This document shows, one piece after another, positions 50,533 through 58,960 of a stretch of DNA of 64,000 bases. The notes beneath the pieces are model-generated. The model had not been told where the DNA came from. It saw only the letters and a list, made by a program, of their open reading frames with translations, and made no database searches. The stretch covers positions 62,001 to 126,000 of the forward strand of contig QFQP01000008.1 in the NCBI GenBank assembly GCA_003243425.1, read 5' to 3'. Positions within the stretch are counted from its first letter, which is position 1. Every line of letters starts with the position of its first letter. The position numbers and the translations under genes are program-made. Source of the stretch: Archangium gephyra (lineage in GTDB: Bacteria; Myxococcota; Myxococcia; Myxococcales; Myxococcaceae).

Positions 50533-52767
50533 TCAGGTCAACTGTCTCGTGCTTCGGCGGCGGCGCAGCAACGCGAGCACGCCGAACGCCACCGCGCCGA
50601 AGGGCCCGCCGGCGCCGCAGCCGCACCCCAGGTCCATCGGAGCGCCGCCGCCTCCGCCGCTGCCACCCGTCGCCGAACCACCGCCCTGACGGCCACCCCC
50701 GGTCGACGAACCGGTGCCACCGCCGGTGGTTCCCGTGCCCCCGCCTGACGCCACGCGAACACAGAAGAACTGGCTGCCGCCGATGTCGGTGCACACCTCG
50801 TCGGGGTTGCAGAACGGCACCTGCGGGTCGCAGCGGTCTTTGCAGATGCTGTCGATGCAGCGCAGGCCTCCCTGGCACGAGCGCACCTCGGGCGACGTTC
50901 CGCACGGGCCGCCTTCCGGGCTGATCTGGTCGGAGCAGCCGCACACGCCAGTGCCGTCGGCGGCGGTCTGCACGCAGGTGCCGCACGTCTGCGAGAGGTT
51001 GACGTTGCAGCGCTCGTAGCAGCGCCCGAGGTAGCAGATGAGGTTGCCGCTGCACGCGCCCGCGTTGTTGCACGCAGCGCAGGTGCTGCCCTCGCTGCCC
51101 GGCAGGCACACGCCCACGCCGCTGACCAGCTGGCAGGTGAACCCCGTACCGCACGAGGCGGGAGCTCCCGCGTTGCAGGTGGTGCGGCAGACGCCGGCGC
51201 CGCTTTGACCCTGCACGCACGCCAGGCCCTGCGCACACGCGGCGACGGTGTTCTGCGCGATCTGGCCGCACGGCTCACCGACGTTGTTGATCTCGTCGCC
51301 ACACGCGCACACGCCGCCGCCCTGCTGCAGGCCGAAGCACGCCTGACACGACCCTGGCGCTGAAGGGTTGCACTCGGTGCGGCAGCGGCCCTGAACGCAG
51401 GTGAGGCCCTGGGCGCACGTCCCCTGCGGGCAGGCCTGACAGGTGCCGGGCTCCGACGCGCTCGGCGCACACACGTTGCCAGCGTTGCTCGCCAGGGCCA
51501 CGCACGAGGTGCCCATGCCGCAGGTCGTCGACGTACACGTGTTGCACAGGCCCGTGCCCGAACAACAGGAGCGGCAGTACATCTGATCGGTGGTGGCGCT
51601 CTCGCGCGTGCACACGTTGCACGACTTGCAGAACACCGACACCGAGCAGTCGTCGCCGGTGTTCCCGTTGGGCTTACAGGTGCCGCCGGTGCACGTGTAG
51701 TTGGTGGCGCACTGCGCGTTCGTCGTGCACTGCGTGGTGCAGGTGTTGCTGTTGGGCACGCAGTAGTTGCTCTGGCACGAGCTCCCCGAGGGGCATTGAT
51801 CGTTGTCGGAGCACGTGGAGCTGCAGAACGTCACGCCGTCGCCGAAGCGCAGGCACACGCCGGTCGAACACGCGCCGCCGCTCTGACAGAACTTGCAGTG
51901 GTCCGACGCGCCCACCTGCGGCAGGCACGCCATGCCGGTGTTCGCCGCCTGGCAGCTGAAGCCCGTGGGGCAGGTGCTGGTGCACGTCGCGGTGCAGATC
52001 TTCGACGCGCTCCCCGGGCGGCCGCGGCACACCAGCGGGCTGGTGCAGTCGGTGTCGCCGTTGCAGCTGGTGCCCTGGCCACCACTGGCGCCGGGGTACA
52101 CGTTGCAGATGTCGTTCTGGTCGTACTGCGTGAGCACGCGCTTGTTACTCGCGGGGTTCACCAGCGCGTACATCACGTAGGTGCTGCCGGGGCTGTGCGC
52201 GAGGCCCGCGAAGTGACCCGCCTCGTGGATGATCACCGACTCGGGATCGTAGGTGTTCGGCGACTGGGAGTCGGACCACGTGATGTTGTTGTTGATCTCC
52301 ATGTCGGCGTCGATGATCACGTTGTCATTGGTGGTGTACGTGGTGGTGGTCAGCGCCAGCTCGTTGTTGAGGTGGGTCCACGACGTGCCGCTGAGCCAGA
52401 TGACGTTGTTGCTGCGATCGTTGCCGTTGACCGCGTTGAGCCCGACCGGCGTGGTGAACGAGTTGCCCTGCGAGACGTTGTAGTTGGTGTTGCAGCTCAC
52501 GCGTGACGTGGTCCACGCCTGGAACGACGCGACGGTGCGCGAGACGATCTGCGAGTAGGCGATGCCGCCGTTGACCGAGTTGGCGCCGCTGGCGTTGTCG
52601 ACCGTCGCGGCGATGCGGAACACCGGCACGCAGCGCTGGTTCGAACAGGTCTGCCCGATGGGGCAACCGCCACCGCAGGCGTTGATGGCCCACCGACGGC
52701 CGCTGGGGTCGGCGAGCGCCACGGTGCCCGAGAAGAGCGCGAGGCAGAGCAGCAGACGCGCGCTCAC
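50533..52767 (-). CDS. Matrixin-like zinc metalloprotease, cysteine-rich, MYXO-CTERM
   Basis: A 744-residue secreted protein. A signal peptide and a small Cys-rich N-terminus precede a metalloprotease domain (about 50-230) with the zinc motif HEAGHFAGLAH (HExxHxxGxxH) and a methionine-turn VMYALV about 10 residues later, as in matrixin-type peptidases. Residues about 235-670 hold many short cysteine-rich units (CTSPLVCRG, CPTGFSCQ, CPSGSSCQSNYC). A TGGG-rich linker ends in GCGCGAGG, a hydrophobic helix and RRRR, a textbook MYXO-CTERM. The start overlaps the upstream gene's stop as GTGA, so expression is coupled to the 187-residue protein. Confidence 0.9.
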   Translation of the reverse strand: MSARLLLCLALFSGTVALADPSGRRWAINACGGGCPIGQTCSNQRCVPVFRIAATVDNASGANSVNGGIAYSQIVSRTVASFQAWTTSRVSCNTNYNVSQGNSFTTPVGLNAVNGNDRSNNVIWLSGTSWTHLNNELALTTTTYTTNDNVIIDADMEINNNITWSDSQSPNTYDPESVIIHEAGHFAGLAHSPGSTYVMYALVNPASNKRVLTQYDQNDICNVYPGASGGQGTSCNGDTDCTSPLVCRGRPGSASKICTATCTSTCPTGFSCQAANTGMACLPQVGASDHCKFCQSGGACSTGVCLRFGDGVTFCSSTCSDNDQCPSGSSCQSNYCVPNSNTCTTQCTTNAQCATNYTCTGGTCKPNGNTGDDCSVSVFCKSCNVCTRESATTDQMYCRSCCSGTGLCNTCTSTTCGMGTSCVALASNAGNVCAPSASEPGTCQACPQGTCAQGLTCVQGRCRTECNPSAPGSCQACFGLQQGGGVCACGDEINNVGEPCGQIAQNTVAACAQGLACVQGQSGAGVCRTTCNAGAPASCGTGFTCQLVSGVGVCLPGSEGSTCAACNNAGACSGNLICYLGRCYERCNVNLSQTCGTCVQTAADGTGVCGCSDQISPEGGPCGTSPEVRSCQGGLRCIDSICKDRCDPQVPFCNPDEVCTDIGGSQFFCVRVASGGGTGTTGGGTGSSTGGGRQGGGSATGGSGGGGGAPMDLGCGCGAGGPFGAVAFGVLALLRRRRSTRQLT

Positions 52768-53327
52768 TTGCCACCGCCCTTCTTCACGACGCCGCGGAGG
52801 TCGTCGACGAAGCGCTCCACCGTGCCCAGCACCTCGAAGCCGCCGACTGGAGCGATCACGCCAGACGACGACGCGAACGCCAGCCCGCTGGTGTCGCGCG
52901 CGGCGACCTCCTTGCCGTCGACGCGGGTGATGAAGATCTTCCCCGCCGACATGCCGTACACGCGCCAGGTGCCTTTTTCGTCGGGCGCGCGGTCGAGGAA
53001 CACGATGACGTCCTCGCCTTCCTTGAAGTGCGCCGTGCCTTCGACCGCCTGCCCGATGCCGCCGACTTCACCGCCGGGCTGCTTGAGCAACACCGACCCA
53101 GACACGCTGCCCTTGATGCGCTCGGTGACGGCCAGCTCCGTCCACGTCCAGATGCGGCGCTTCGTCGCGTCCCAGCCCGCGGAGCTGCGCGTGACGCGGC
53201 CGCGAACGATCAGCGGCGCGTGCGAGGCCATCTGCTCGAGCGTCTCGTGGACGATCACGGTGGCGGAAACGGCGAACGCGGACAGCGCTGCGACGAGCGC
53301 GAGCACGCGGTGAGGGGAGCGGGGCAT
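52764..53327 (-). CDS. Secreted protein coupled to the matrixin-like protease
   Basis: A 187-residue protein from the ATG at 53327 (GGAG 7 bases upstream) with a signal peptide (ALVAALSAFAVSA). The mature part is a single strand-rich domain (HAPLIVRGRVTRSSAGWD, then TWTELAVTERIKG and EGEDVIVFLD) of a kind often found beside such proteases. I do not know a name for it. It overlaps the protease gene by 4 bases. It might be a chaperone, inhibitor or companion of the protease; that is inference from coupling only. Confidence 0.75.
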   Translation of the reverse strand: MPRSPHRVLALVAALSAFAVSATVIVHETLEQMASHAPLIVRGRVTRSSAGWDATKRRIWTWTELAVTERIKGSVSGSVLLKQPGGEVGGIGQAVEGTAHFKEGEDVIVFLDRAPDEKGTWRVYGMSAGKIFITRVDGKEVAARDTSGLAFASSSGVIAPVGGFEVLGTVERFVDDLRGVVKKGGGK

Positions 53328-53406
53328 CGATGTCTCCAGGTGAACGACTCGGCCTTGGGGAGGAACGAAGTGTAGCCCAGCGTCACGCTGCTACAGTGCG
53401 AGAACC

Positions 53407-53805
53407 GTGTCCGGACGCGTCGTCTTCTTCGTGAACAGTGCTGGGTATGAAGCCGCGTGGCAGACGGCCTCCATGGGCATCACCGCTGCCGCCATGGGCG
53501 ATGAAGTGGTGTTCGTGTTCGCCTTCGAGGCGCTGCGATCGCTGGCGAACGGCACCTTCGGCAAGCCGTTGTCAGATCGTGAGCGCGCCGAGCTGACGCG
53601 GGGTGACGGCATCGGCGCTCCACTGCCTGCTCGCATGTTGCACGACGCGCGCGGCCTCGGGGCTCGTGCCGTCGCGTGCGACACCACCGTGAAGCTGTGC
53701 GGCCTCGCGGCCAGCACGCTCACGACCGATGGTGTGTTGGACGAGGTGCTCGGTCTGCCGCAGATCTGGCGGCTGACCGAAGGCGCCCGGGTACTGACGT
53801 TTTAG
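53407..53805 (+). CDS. DsrE/DsrF-like family protein
   Basis: A 132-residue protein from a GTG with the DsrE/F fold: N-terminal strand VVFFVNSAGYEAAWQTAS, the VVFVFAFEAL strand and a C-terminal KLCGLAAST segment with the single cysteine often found in this family. DsrE-like proteins take part in sulphur transfer or are accessory small proteins of unknown role. The stop overlaps the end of the convergent cglB-like gene by 3 bases. Alone here, its partner is unknown. Confidence 0.75.
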   Translation: MSGRVVFFVNSAGYEAAWQTASMGITAAAMGDEVVFVFAFEALRSLANGTFGKPLSDRERAELTRGDGIGAPLPARMLHDARGLGARAVACDTTVKLCGLAASTLTTDGVLDEVLGLPQIWRLTEGARVLTF

Positions 53806-55034
53806 AACTTGGTGACGATGCGGAACTCGACGTTCACCGGGTTCTGCACGGTGGAGCTGGTGATCTTCGTGCACGCCGCGCCGACGAAGGTCACCTTGCT
53901 GGTGCCGTAGTCGTAGGTGAACGTGTCCGGGCCTTCCGCGATGGTCTGGCCGTCCATCACCACCGCGAGGTAGCGCTTGTCCGACGGCTGCTCCGAGAGC
54001 GTGTACGTGCACGCGTCGACGCCCAGCAGGTTCGAGATCTTGTTGAGCGCGGTCGCCAGCTCGGCGCCGTTGGCCGCCTGGTAGAAGCTCTGCGAGCAGA
54101 CCTTGTCGGCGACGATGCAGGTGTTGCCGGTGCCGCACTCGGCGTCGGTGCCATCGGGGCAGGTACGCGGGAAGCCGCCTTCTTTGGCCAGCGCGTTGAG
54201 CACCGCCGGGCCGCTGCCGGTGGCGAGGTCGGCGCCGAAGCCGACGACGATGGTCTTGATGTTCTTCATGCGCAGCGCGCGCACCGCTTCGACCGTGGCG
54301 TCCTGGTCGAGGCAGCTCAACGTGCAGTGGCCCGCGTTGGTGCAGCCGGCGGCGTTGGTGCAACCGCAGGCAGTCACCTGCGCCGCCGAGCAGTTCCCCG
54401 GCTGGCAGCCACAGAGGTTCGCCGGGTTCATCTGATTGCAGTTGGGCAGACCGTCGGTGAGCAGGAGCACGAAGTCGTCGCGCTGATCGTTCGGATCGTT
54501 GAGCCCTGCGTACTCGCCCACGAAGCGCAGCGAGGTGCCGGTGGGCGTACCACCTGAGGGCACCAGCGACTGAATGCGCGTATTGATTGCGATCGCCTGG
54601 CTCTGCAGCGTGGCGTCCGACCCGTCGTCGGTAGGTGAGGGAGCCGGGAACTGCTGGTCGATGGCGCTCGCCGGGTTGCACGACTGGCCGACCTGGTACA
54701 CGGGGTAGATGGTGAGGCCGAGGCGGCCCACGGTGCCCGAGGTCGTCAGGAAGGTGTTCATCGCCGACTTCATCTCGCTGATGCGCGTGGGGCACTGTGA
54801 CGAGCAGTTCGCCCCCGGGCACTGACCGCAGCTGGGGTGACTGGAGTTCAGCGGGTCGAGCATCGAAGTGGAGTTGTCGACCAGCATCATGATGTTCGGC
54901 TTGAGCGCCTTGCTCTTGATGACCTTCTTGTCCGTCGTCTGCGCCACGGCGAGCGGCACCACACGCTCGAAGTCGTAGGTCTGGCACGACGTGACGAACA
55001 GCGAGATTCCGACGAGAAGAGCGGCGCGATTCAT
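53802..55034 (-). CDS. cglB: CglB-like von Willebrand A lipoprotein (copy 1)
   Basis: A 410-residue lipoprotein from the ATG at 55034 (lipobox VTSC, C17). It starts CQTYDFERVVPLAVAQTT, followed by a VWA domain with an intact MIDAS: D53-x-S55-x-S57 in LVDNSTSM, threonine in GGTPTGTSLRF and aspartate in LLTDGLPNC. Many cysteines (over 15) lie between the MIDAS loops. CglB of Myxococcus xanthus is an outer-membrane VWA lipoprotein of about this length, used as an adhesin of the gliding machinery; the N-terminal CQTYDFE and overall pattern match what I recall. It lies 33 bases downstream of a paralogue of the same length. Which copy is the true orthologue needs an alignment. Confidence 0.82.
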   Translation of the reverse strand: MNRAALLVGISLFVTSCQTYDFERVVPLAVAQTTDKKVIKSKALKPNIMMLVDNSTSMLDPLNSSHPSCGQCPGANCSSQCPTRISEMKSAMNTFLTTSGTVGRLGLTIYPVYQVGQSCNPASAIDQQFPAPSPTDDGSDATLQSQAIAINTRIQSLVPSGGTPTGTSLRFVGEYAGLNDPNDQRDDFVLLLTDGLPNCNQMNPANLCGCQPGNCSAAQVTACGCTNAAGCTNAGHCTLSCLDQDATVEAVRALRMKNIKTIVVGFGADLATGSGPAVLNALAKEGGFPRTCPDGTDAECGTGNTCIVADKVCSQSFYQAANGAELATALNKISNLLGVDACTYTLSEQPSDKRYLAVVMDGQTIAEGPDTFTYDYGTSKVTFVGAACTKITSSTVQNPVNVEFRIVTKF

Positions 55035-55067
55035 GCGGGCGGACCCTACACCAAAGAACAATTCAGC

Positions 55068-56300
55068 TCACAACTTACGAGCGGAGCGGATCTCCAGCTT
55101 CGCGGGCCGCTGCGCGCTCGACTTCTTCAAGGCGTCGCACACACTTCCGTGCAGCAGCACCGCCTGGCTCCCGGCGTCGTACGTCCACGTGTCGCTGCCA
55201 GGCGGCACGTTCTCGCCGTCCAACAGCACCGAAATGAACCTGCCGTCCTCAGGCGGCGCCGCCAGCACCCTCGTGCACAGGTTGTTGGGAATGCGGTCCC
55301 ACACGGCGCGAAGGGCGACCGCGAGCTCATCGCCCGTGCGTGCCCGGTAGAAGGCCGTTTCACAGCGCCCGTTCGCGATGTCGCACGCGCCCTCGCCGCA
55401 GTCGGTGTCGTTCGCACAGGGTCGCGCGAAACCTCCTGCGATCGCCATGTCGTTGAGCACCGCGGGCGCGTCGCCTTGCGTGAGATCGGCTCCGAAGCCG
55501 ACCACGATGGTGCGGATCTTCTGGTTCCGGAGCTCGTTGATGGCCTCGATGACGCCGTCGCGATCGAGACAGCCGCTGCTGCAGCGGACCGCGAACTGAC
55601 AGCTGGCGTCGGTGCACTTGCACGCGTCGAGCTGTGACTGGGCGCACCCGGTGCCGTAGCAACCGCAGATGTTGTTGCGGTTCGCGTCGTTGCAGTTCGG
55701 CAGGCCGTCGGTCAGCAACAGCACGAAATCGTCGCGCAGGTCGTCGCGGTTGAGCTCCGAGTAGTCGCGCACGAAACGCAGCGAACTGCCGGTGGGCGTG
55801 CCGCCGAGCGGCGCTCTGGTCTGCAGTCGCATCGCGATCTTCATCGACTGCTGAGCGAGCGCTTCGTCGGTGCCGTCGTCGCTGAGGGTGCCGGGCGGCA
55901 ACTGCTGGTCGATCGCCGCCGCGGGCGCGCACTGGGCGTCACTGGGGTAGAAGGTAAGACCCAGCCGGGCCACCGTCGGTGCGTCGGCGAGGAGCGCAGA
56001 CATCGCGCGCTTGAGTTCCTGCATGCGCGTCGGGCACGCAGCGGGGCAGGCGGCGGTGCGGTAGCCGCACAGCACGTTGGCGGCATCGCGGCACCCGGCG
56101 AGGCGCTCGTCGGCGGGGTCTTCCATCGAGCCTGACGTGTCGACCAGCAGCATCACGTTCGGTTTCAGCGCGCGCGCGGCGATGTTCTCGGTGTCGTTGC
56201 CGACGGCGACGGTGGTCGGAATCACCGGCTCGAAGTCGTACACCTGACACGCCGACGCACACGCCAGCAGCAGCCGCACCACGCGCCAGTTCGTTCGCAT
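55068..56300 (-). CDS. CglB-like von Willebrand A lipoprotein (copy 2)
   Basis: A 410-residue lipoprotein from the ATG at 56300 (lipobox SAC, C18). It mirrors copy 1 in order: CQVYDFEPVIPTTVAV, MIDAS D54-T-S-G-S in LVDTSGSM, GGTPTGSSLRF, LLTDGLPNC, IRTIVVGFGADL and DTWTYDAGS. Cysteine spacing is similar but sequence identity is moderate, so the duplication is not recent. It is first of the two-gene set. Longer frames upstream of 56300 run into the divergent ATP-grasp gene and are not coding. Function is presumed to be adhesion at the cell surface. Confidence 0.82.
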   Translation of the reverse strand: MRTNWRVVRLLLACASACQVYDFEPVIPTTVAVGNDTENIAARALKPNVMLLVDTSGSMEDPADERLAGCRDAANVLCGYRTAACPAACPTRMQELKRAMSALLADAPTVARLGLTFYPSDAQCAPAAAIDQQLPPGTLSDDGTDEALAQQSMKIAMRLQTRAPLGGTPTGSSLRFVRDYSELNRDDLRDDFVLLLTDGLPNCNDANRNNICGCYGTGCAQSQLDACKCTDASCQFAVRCSSGCLDRDGVIEAINELRNQKIRTIVVGFGADLTQGDAPAVLNDMAIAGGFARPCANDTDCGEGACDIANGRCETAFYRARTGDELAVALRAVWDRIPNNLCTRVLAAPPEDGRFISVLLDGENVPPGSDTWTYDAGSQAVLLHGSVCDALKKSSAQRPAKLEIRSARKL

Positions 56301-56364
56301 GAAGCCATGAGTGGTGCGTGACGCTGGAATCCGTGGCGGGTTTTCGCCATACCGCGCGCACCTC

Positions 56365-57273
56365 ATGAAGCTCGTGGTGCTCAGCCGCTCACGCAGCATT
56401 CCGTCCACCCGTCGTCTGCTGGACGAAGCGGAGGCGCGCGATCATCAGGTGCGCGTGCTCAACCCCACCGGGGTGTCGGTGTTTCTCGGCGAGAAGCCGG
56501 GGCTGCTGTACCGCGGCAAGCGGTTGCGCATGCCCGACCTGGTGATTCCGCGCATCGCCTCGTCGATCGCCAGCTACGGCCTGGCGGTCGTCGATCAGTT
56601 CGCCAGCAGCGGTGCGGTGGTGCTCAACAGCGCCCGCGCCATCGGGCTCTCGCGAAACCCGGCGCGGTGCCTTCAGCGGCTGGCGGCCGCGGGCCTGCGA
56701 ATTCCCAAGACGGTGATGTCGCGCGAGGTCGGTTACCTGCAGTCGATGGTGCAGGACCTCGGCGGTGTTCCGGTGCTGGTGAAGTTGCTCGCCGGGTCTG
56801 AGCGCCGCGGCGTGATGGTGTGTGAGTCGCGCCAGTCCCTCGAGGCCGCGTTGGAGGCGGTGCTGGGGTTGGGTCACAACATCGTGATGCAGGAATACGT
56901 GCGCAAGGCGCAGCGTGACGTGCGCGTGTTCGTGGTCGGTGGTCAGGCCATCGCCGCGGTGTCGCGCCGGCCGAGGGCAGGGCGCTTGTCGCGGTCGTTG
57001 TTCCGCGCGGCCGCGCTCGAGCCGTGCGATCTGACCGAGTCGCTGCGCCACGCCGCCGAAACCGCGGCCCGGTTGACGGAACTCGAGGTGTGTGCAGTCG
57101 ACCTCCTCGAACTGGCCAAGACGGGCGAAGCCCGCCCTTTCGAGATCAACGCGTCGCCGGCCCTGCCCGAAATGGAGACCGTCACCGGGGTGAATCTGGC
57201 CCGGGCGATCGTGCTGCGAGCGGAGGCTCTCTTGAAACCAGAGCCCGTCCGTGGCCATACAGACGGCAAATGA
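56365..57273 (+). CDS. RimK-like ATP-grasp ligase
   Basis: A 302-residue protein from the ATG at 56365 with the RimK/LysX ATP-grasp layout. It has an N-terminal domain (MKLVVLSRSRSIPSTRR, LVIPRIASSIASYGLAVV), the central PVLVKLLAGSERRGVMV, the QEYVRKAQRDVRVFVVG strand, and the metal/ATP residues in FEINASPALPEMETVTG. RimK adds glutamate to ribosomal protein S6; homologues ligate amino acids to other carboxylates. The acceptor here is unknown. The stop overlaps the next gene's ATGATG. Confidence 0.9.
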   Translation: MKLVVLSRSRSIPSTRRLLDEAEARDHQVRVLNPTGVSVFLGEKPGLLYRGKRLRMPDLVIPRIASSIASYGLAVVDQFASSGAVVLNSARAIGLSRNPARCLQRLAAAGLRIPKTVMSREVGYLQSMVQDLGGVPVLVKLLAGSERRGVMVCESRQSLEAALEAVLGLGHNIVMQEYVRKAQRDVRVFVVGGQAIAAVSRRPRAGRLSRSLFRAAALEPCDLTESLRHAAETAARLTELEVCAVDLLELAKTGEARPFEINASPALPEMETVTGVNLARAIVLRAEALLKPEPVRGHTDGK

Positions 57274-57674
57274 TGAACAAGCTGCTGTTGTTCTCGGTCT
57301 TCGCGTGGTCTGTGAACGCGTTCGCGGCTGAAGAGTTCTACGAAGTGAGCACCGCGGGCACGACCACGAAGCTGAAGGCAGGAGAGAGCGGCAAACTCGT
57401 CATTTCGATCTCGACGAAGAACGGCGGCCACGTTTCGGACAAGGCGCCGCTCAAGATCGAGCTGTCGAGCAAGGAATCAAAATTCACGAAGGACAAACTC
57501 TCGCTGACCGACTCGGTCGCACCGAAGGAGGCCGACCCGAAGTTCGAAGTCGGCTTCACGCCCGCTGTTCAGGGCCCGACCACGGTCGAAGCGAAGATGA
57601 CGTTCTTCATCTGCAGTGAACAGCAGTGCGCGCGTCAGACCAGGACGCTGTCACTGCCCGTCGAGGTCATGTGA
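57270..57674 (+). CDS. Secreted DsbD-N-terminal-like protein
   Basis: A 134-residue protein overlapping the ATP-grasp gene (ATGA; the second ATG at 57273 is equally good). A signal peptide (MNKLLLFSVFAWSVNAFA) is followed by a small immunoglobulin-like domain. It ends MTFFICSEQQCARQTRTLSL, where two cysteines are separated by four residues, as in the N-terminal domain of DsbD and its single-domain relatives. It may shuttle disulphides in the periplasm; the enzyme partner is not in view. The stop overlaps rlmB as GTGA. Confidence 0.78.
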   Translation: MMNKLLLFSVFAWSVNAFAAEEFYEVSTAGTTTKLKAGESGKLVISISTKNGGHVSDKAPLKIELSSKESKFTKDKLSLTDSVAPKEADPKFEVGFTPAVQGPTTVEAKMTFFICSEQQCARQTRTLSLPVEVM

Positions 57675-58408
57675 GCACCATCATTTTTGGAGTGAACCCG
57701 GTGTTGGAGGTGCTTCGTGCGTCTCCGCACACCGTGGAGCGGATCGTCATTGCCGACGGCGCGCTGAACAAGAGCGTGTCGGGCGAAATTCTGGAGCGCG
57801 CGAAAGAAGCGAAGGTGAAGGTCGATCGCTCCGATCGGGAGCGCGTCAACCGGCTCGCCGAAGGCGGCGTGCACCAGGGCGTGATCGCCGAGGTGCGCGA
57901 CTTCGAATACATCGGCCTCGCCGAGCTGATTCAGAAGGCCAAGGCGTCAGGCAGGCAGCCGTTGCTGGTGCTGCTCGACGGCATTCAAGACCCGCACAAT
58001 CTCGGGGCCATCATCCGCTCGGCGCACGCGTTCGGCGCGCAGGGCGTGGTGATCATGAAGGACCGCGCGGTGGGCGTCACCGCCGTGGCCGTGAAGTCGT
58101 CGGCCGGCGCGACCGCGCACTGCCAGGTGGCCCGCGTGACGAACCTCTCGCGCGCGATTGATGAGTTGAAGGAAGCCGGCTTCTGGACCGTGGCCGCCGA
58201 CCCCGAGGGCGACCAGCTCGCGTGGGGCGCGAAGCTCACGGGCCCGCTGGCGGTGATCGTCGGGGCCGAAGGCGCCGGCGTGCGCAAGGGCGTGCTCGGT
58301 CACGCGGACTTCAAGGTGCGCATTCCGATGGCAGGTCAGGTCGCCAGCTTGAACGCGTCGGTGAGCGCCGGCGTGCTTCTCTACGAAATCGCGCGGCAGC
58401 GCGGCTGA
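57671..58408 (+). CDS. rlmB: 23S rRNA 2'-O-methyltransferase RlmB-type (SpoU family)
   Basis: A 245-residue SpoU/TrmH-family protein from the GTG at 57671 (GTGA overlap). The N-terminal substrate-binding part (IIFGVNPVLEVLRA) and the knotted methyltransferase domain are both complete. Its motifs are LLDGIQDPHNLGAIIRSA (motif 1), VIVGAEGAGV (motif 2) and VRIPMAGQVASLNASVSAG (motif 3). RlmB methylates G2251 of 23S rRNA using S-adenosylmethionine. Placement upstream of tRNA and ribosomal genes fits. Confidence 0.92.
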   Translation: MSTIIFGVNPVLEVLRASPHTVERIVIADGALNKSVSGEILERAKEAKVKVDRSDRERVNRLAEGGVHQGVIAEVRDFEYIGLAELIQKAKASGRQPLLVLLDGIQDPHNLGAIIRSAHAFGAQGVVIMKDRAVGVTAVAVKSSAGATAHCQVARVTNLSRAIDELKEAGFWTVAADPEGDQLAWGAKLTGPLAVIVGAEGAGVRKGVLGHADFKVRIPMAGQVASLNASVSAGVLLYEIARQRG

Positions 58409-58414
58409 TCTCAA

Positions 58415-58442
58415 TTGACTTGGCTTGTGCTGCGTGGATAGA
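58415..58442 (+). promoter_or_regulatory. Sigma-70-type promoter for the tRNA-tuf operon
   Basis: TTGACT at 58415-58420 and, 16 bases on, GATAGA at 58437-58442, about 50 bases before the first tRNA. The -35 is close to consensus, the -10 weak. Confidence 0.5.
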
Positions 58443-58494
58443 GAGCGCCGCCCCTCGACGGGGTGGCGGGTTTCCTGAAGCAACACGGAGCCTT

Positions 58495-58567
<73 letters not shown>

Positions 58568-58610
58568 ACGAAGTCGAGGCGAAGAAAAACTGAATATTGC
58601 ACGCCCTCCT

Positions 58611-58694
58611 GGAGGGGTAGCCAAGTGGCCAACGGCAACAGACTGTAAATCTGTCGGTCCTCGACCTTCGGTGGTTCGAATCCACCCCCCTCCA
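58611..58694 (+). tRNA. tRNA-Tyr (anticodon GTA)
   Basis: Acceptor GGAGGGG/CCCCTCC, anticodon loop CTGTAAA (GTA), and the long variable arm typical of bacterial tRNA-Tyr. CCA is not encoded. Confidence 0.95.
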
Positions 58695-58722
58695 CAAAGT
58701 CCGTTTGAAAAGGGCTCCCGGT

Positions 58723-58798
58723 GCGGGGATAGCTCAGCTGGTAGAGCGTCAGCCTTCCAAGCTGAATGTCGCGGGTTCGAATCCCGTTCCCCGCTCCA
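58723..58798 (+). tRNA. tRNA-Gly (anticodon TCC)
   Basis: Acceptor GCGGGGA/TCCCCGC, anticodon loop CTTCCAA (TCC), T-loop TTCGAAT, and an encoded CCA end. Confidence 0.96.
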
Positions 58799-58842
58799 CT
58801 TTTGCAGCACGCAGTCGCAGGAAGCAGTAGCGGTAAGGCAGT

Positions 58843-58918
<76 letters not shown>

Positions 58919-58960
58919 TTTCGCAGTTCAAAGAAGTTCTCACCCAGAAGGAAGATCGAC

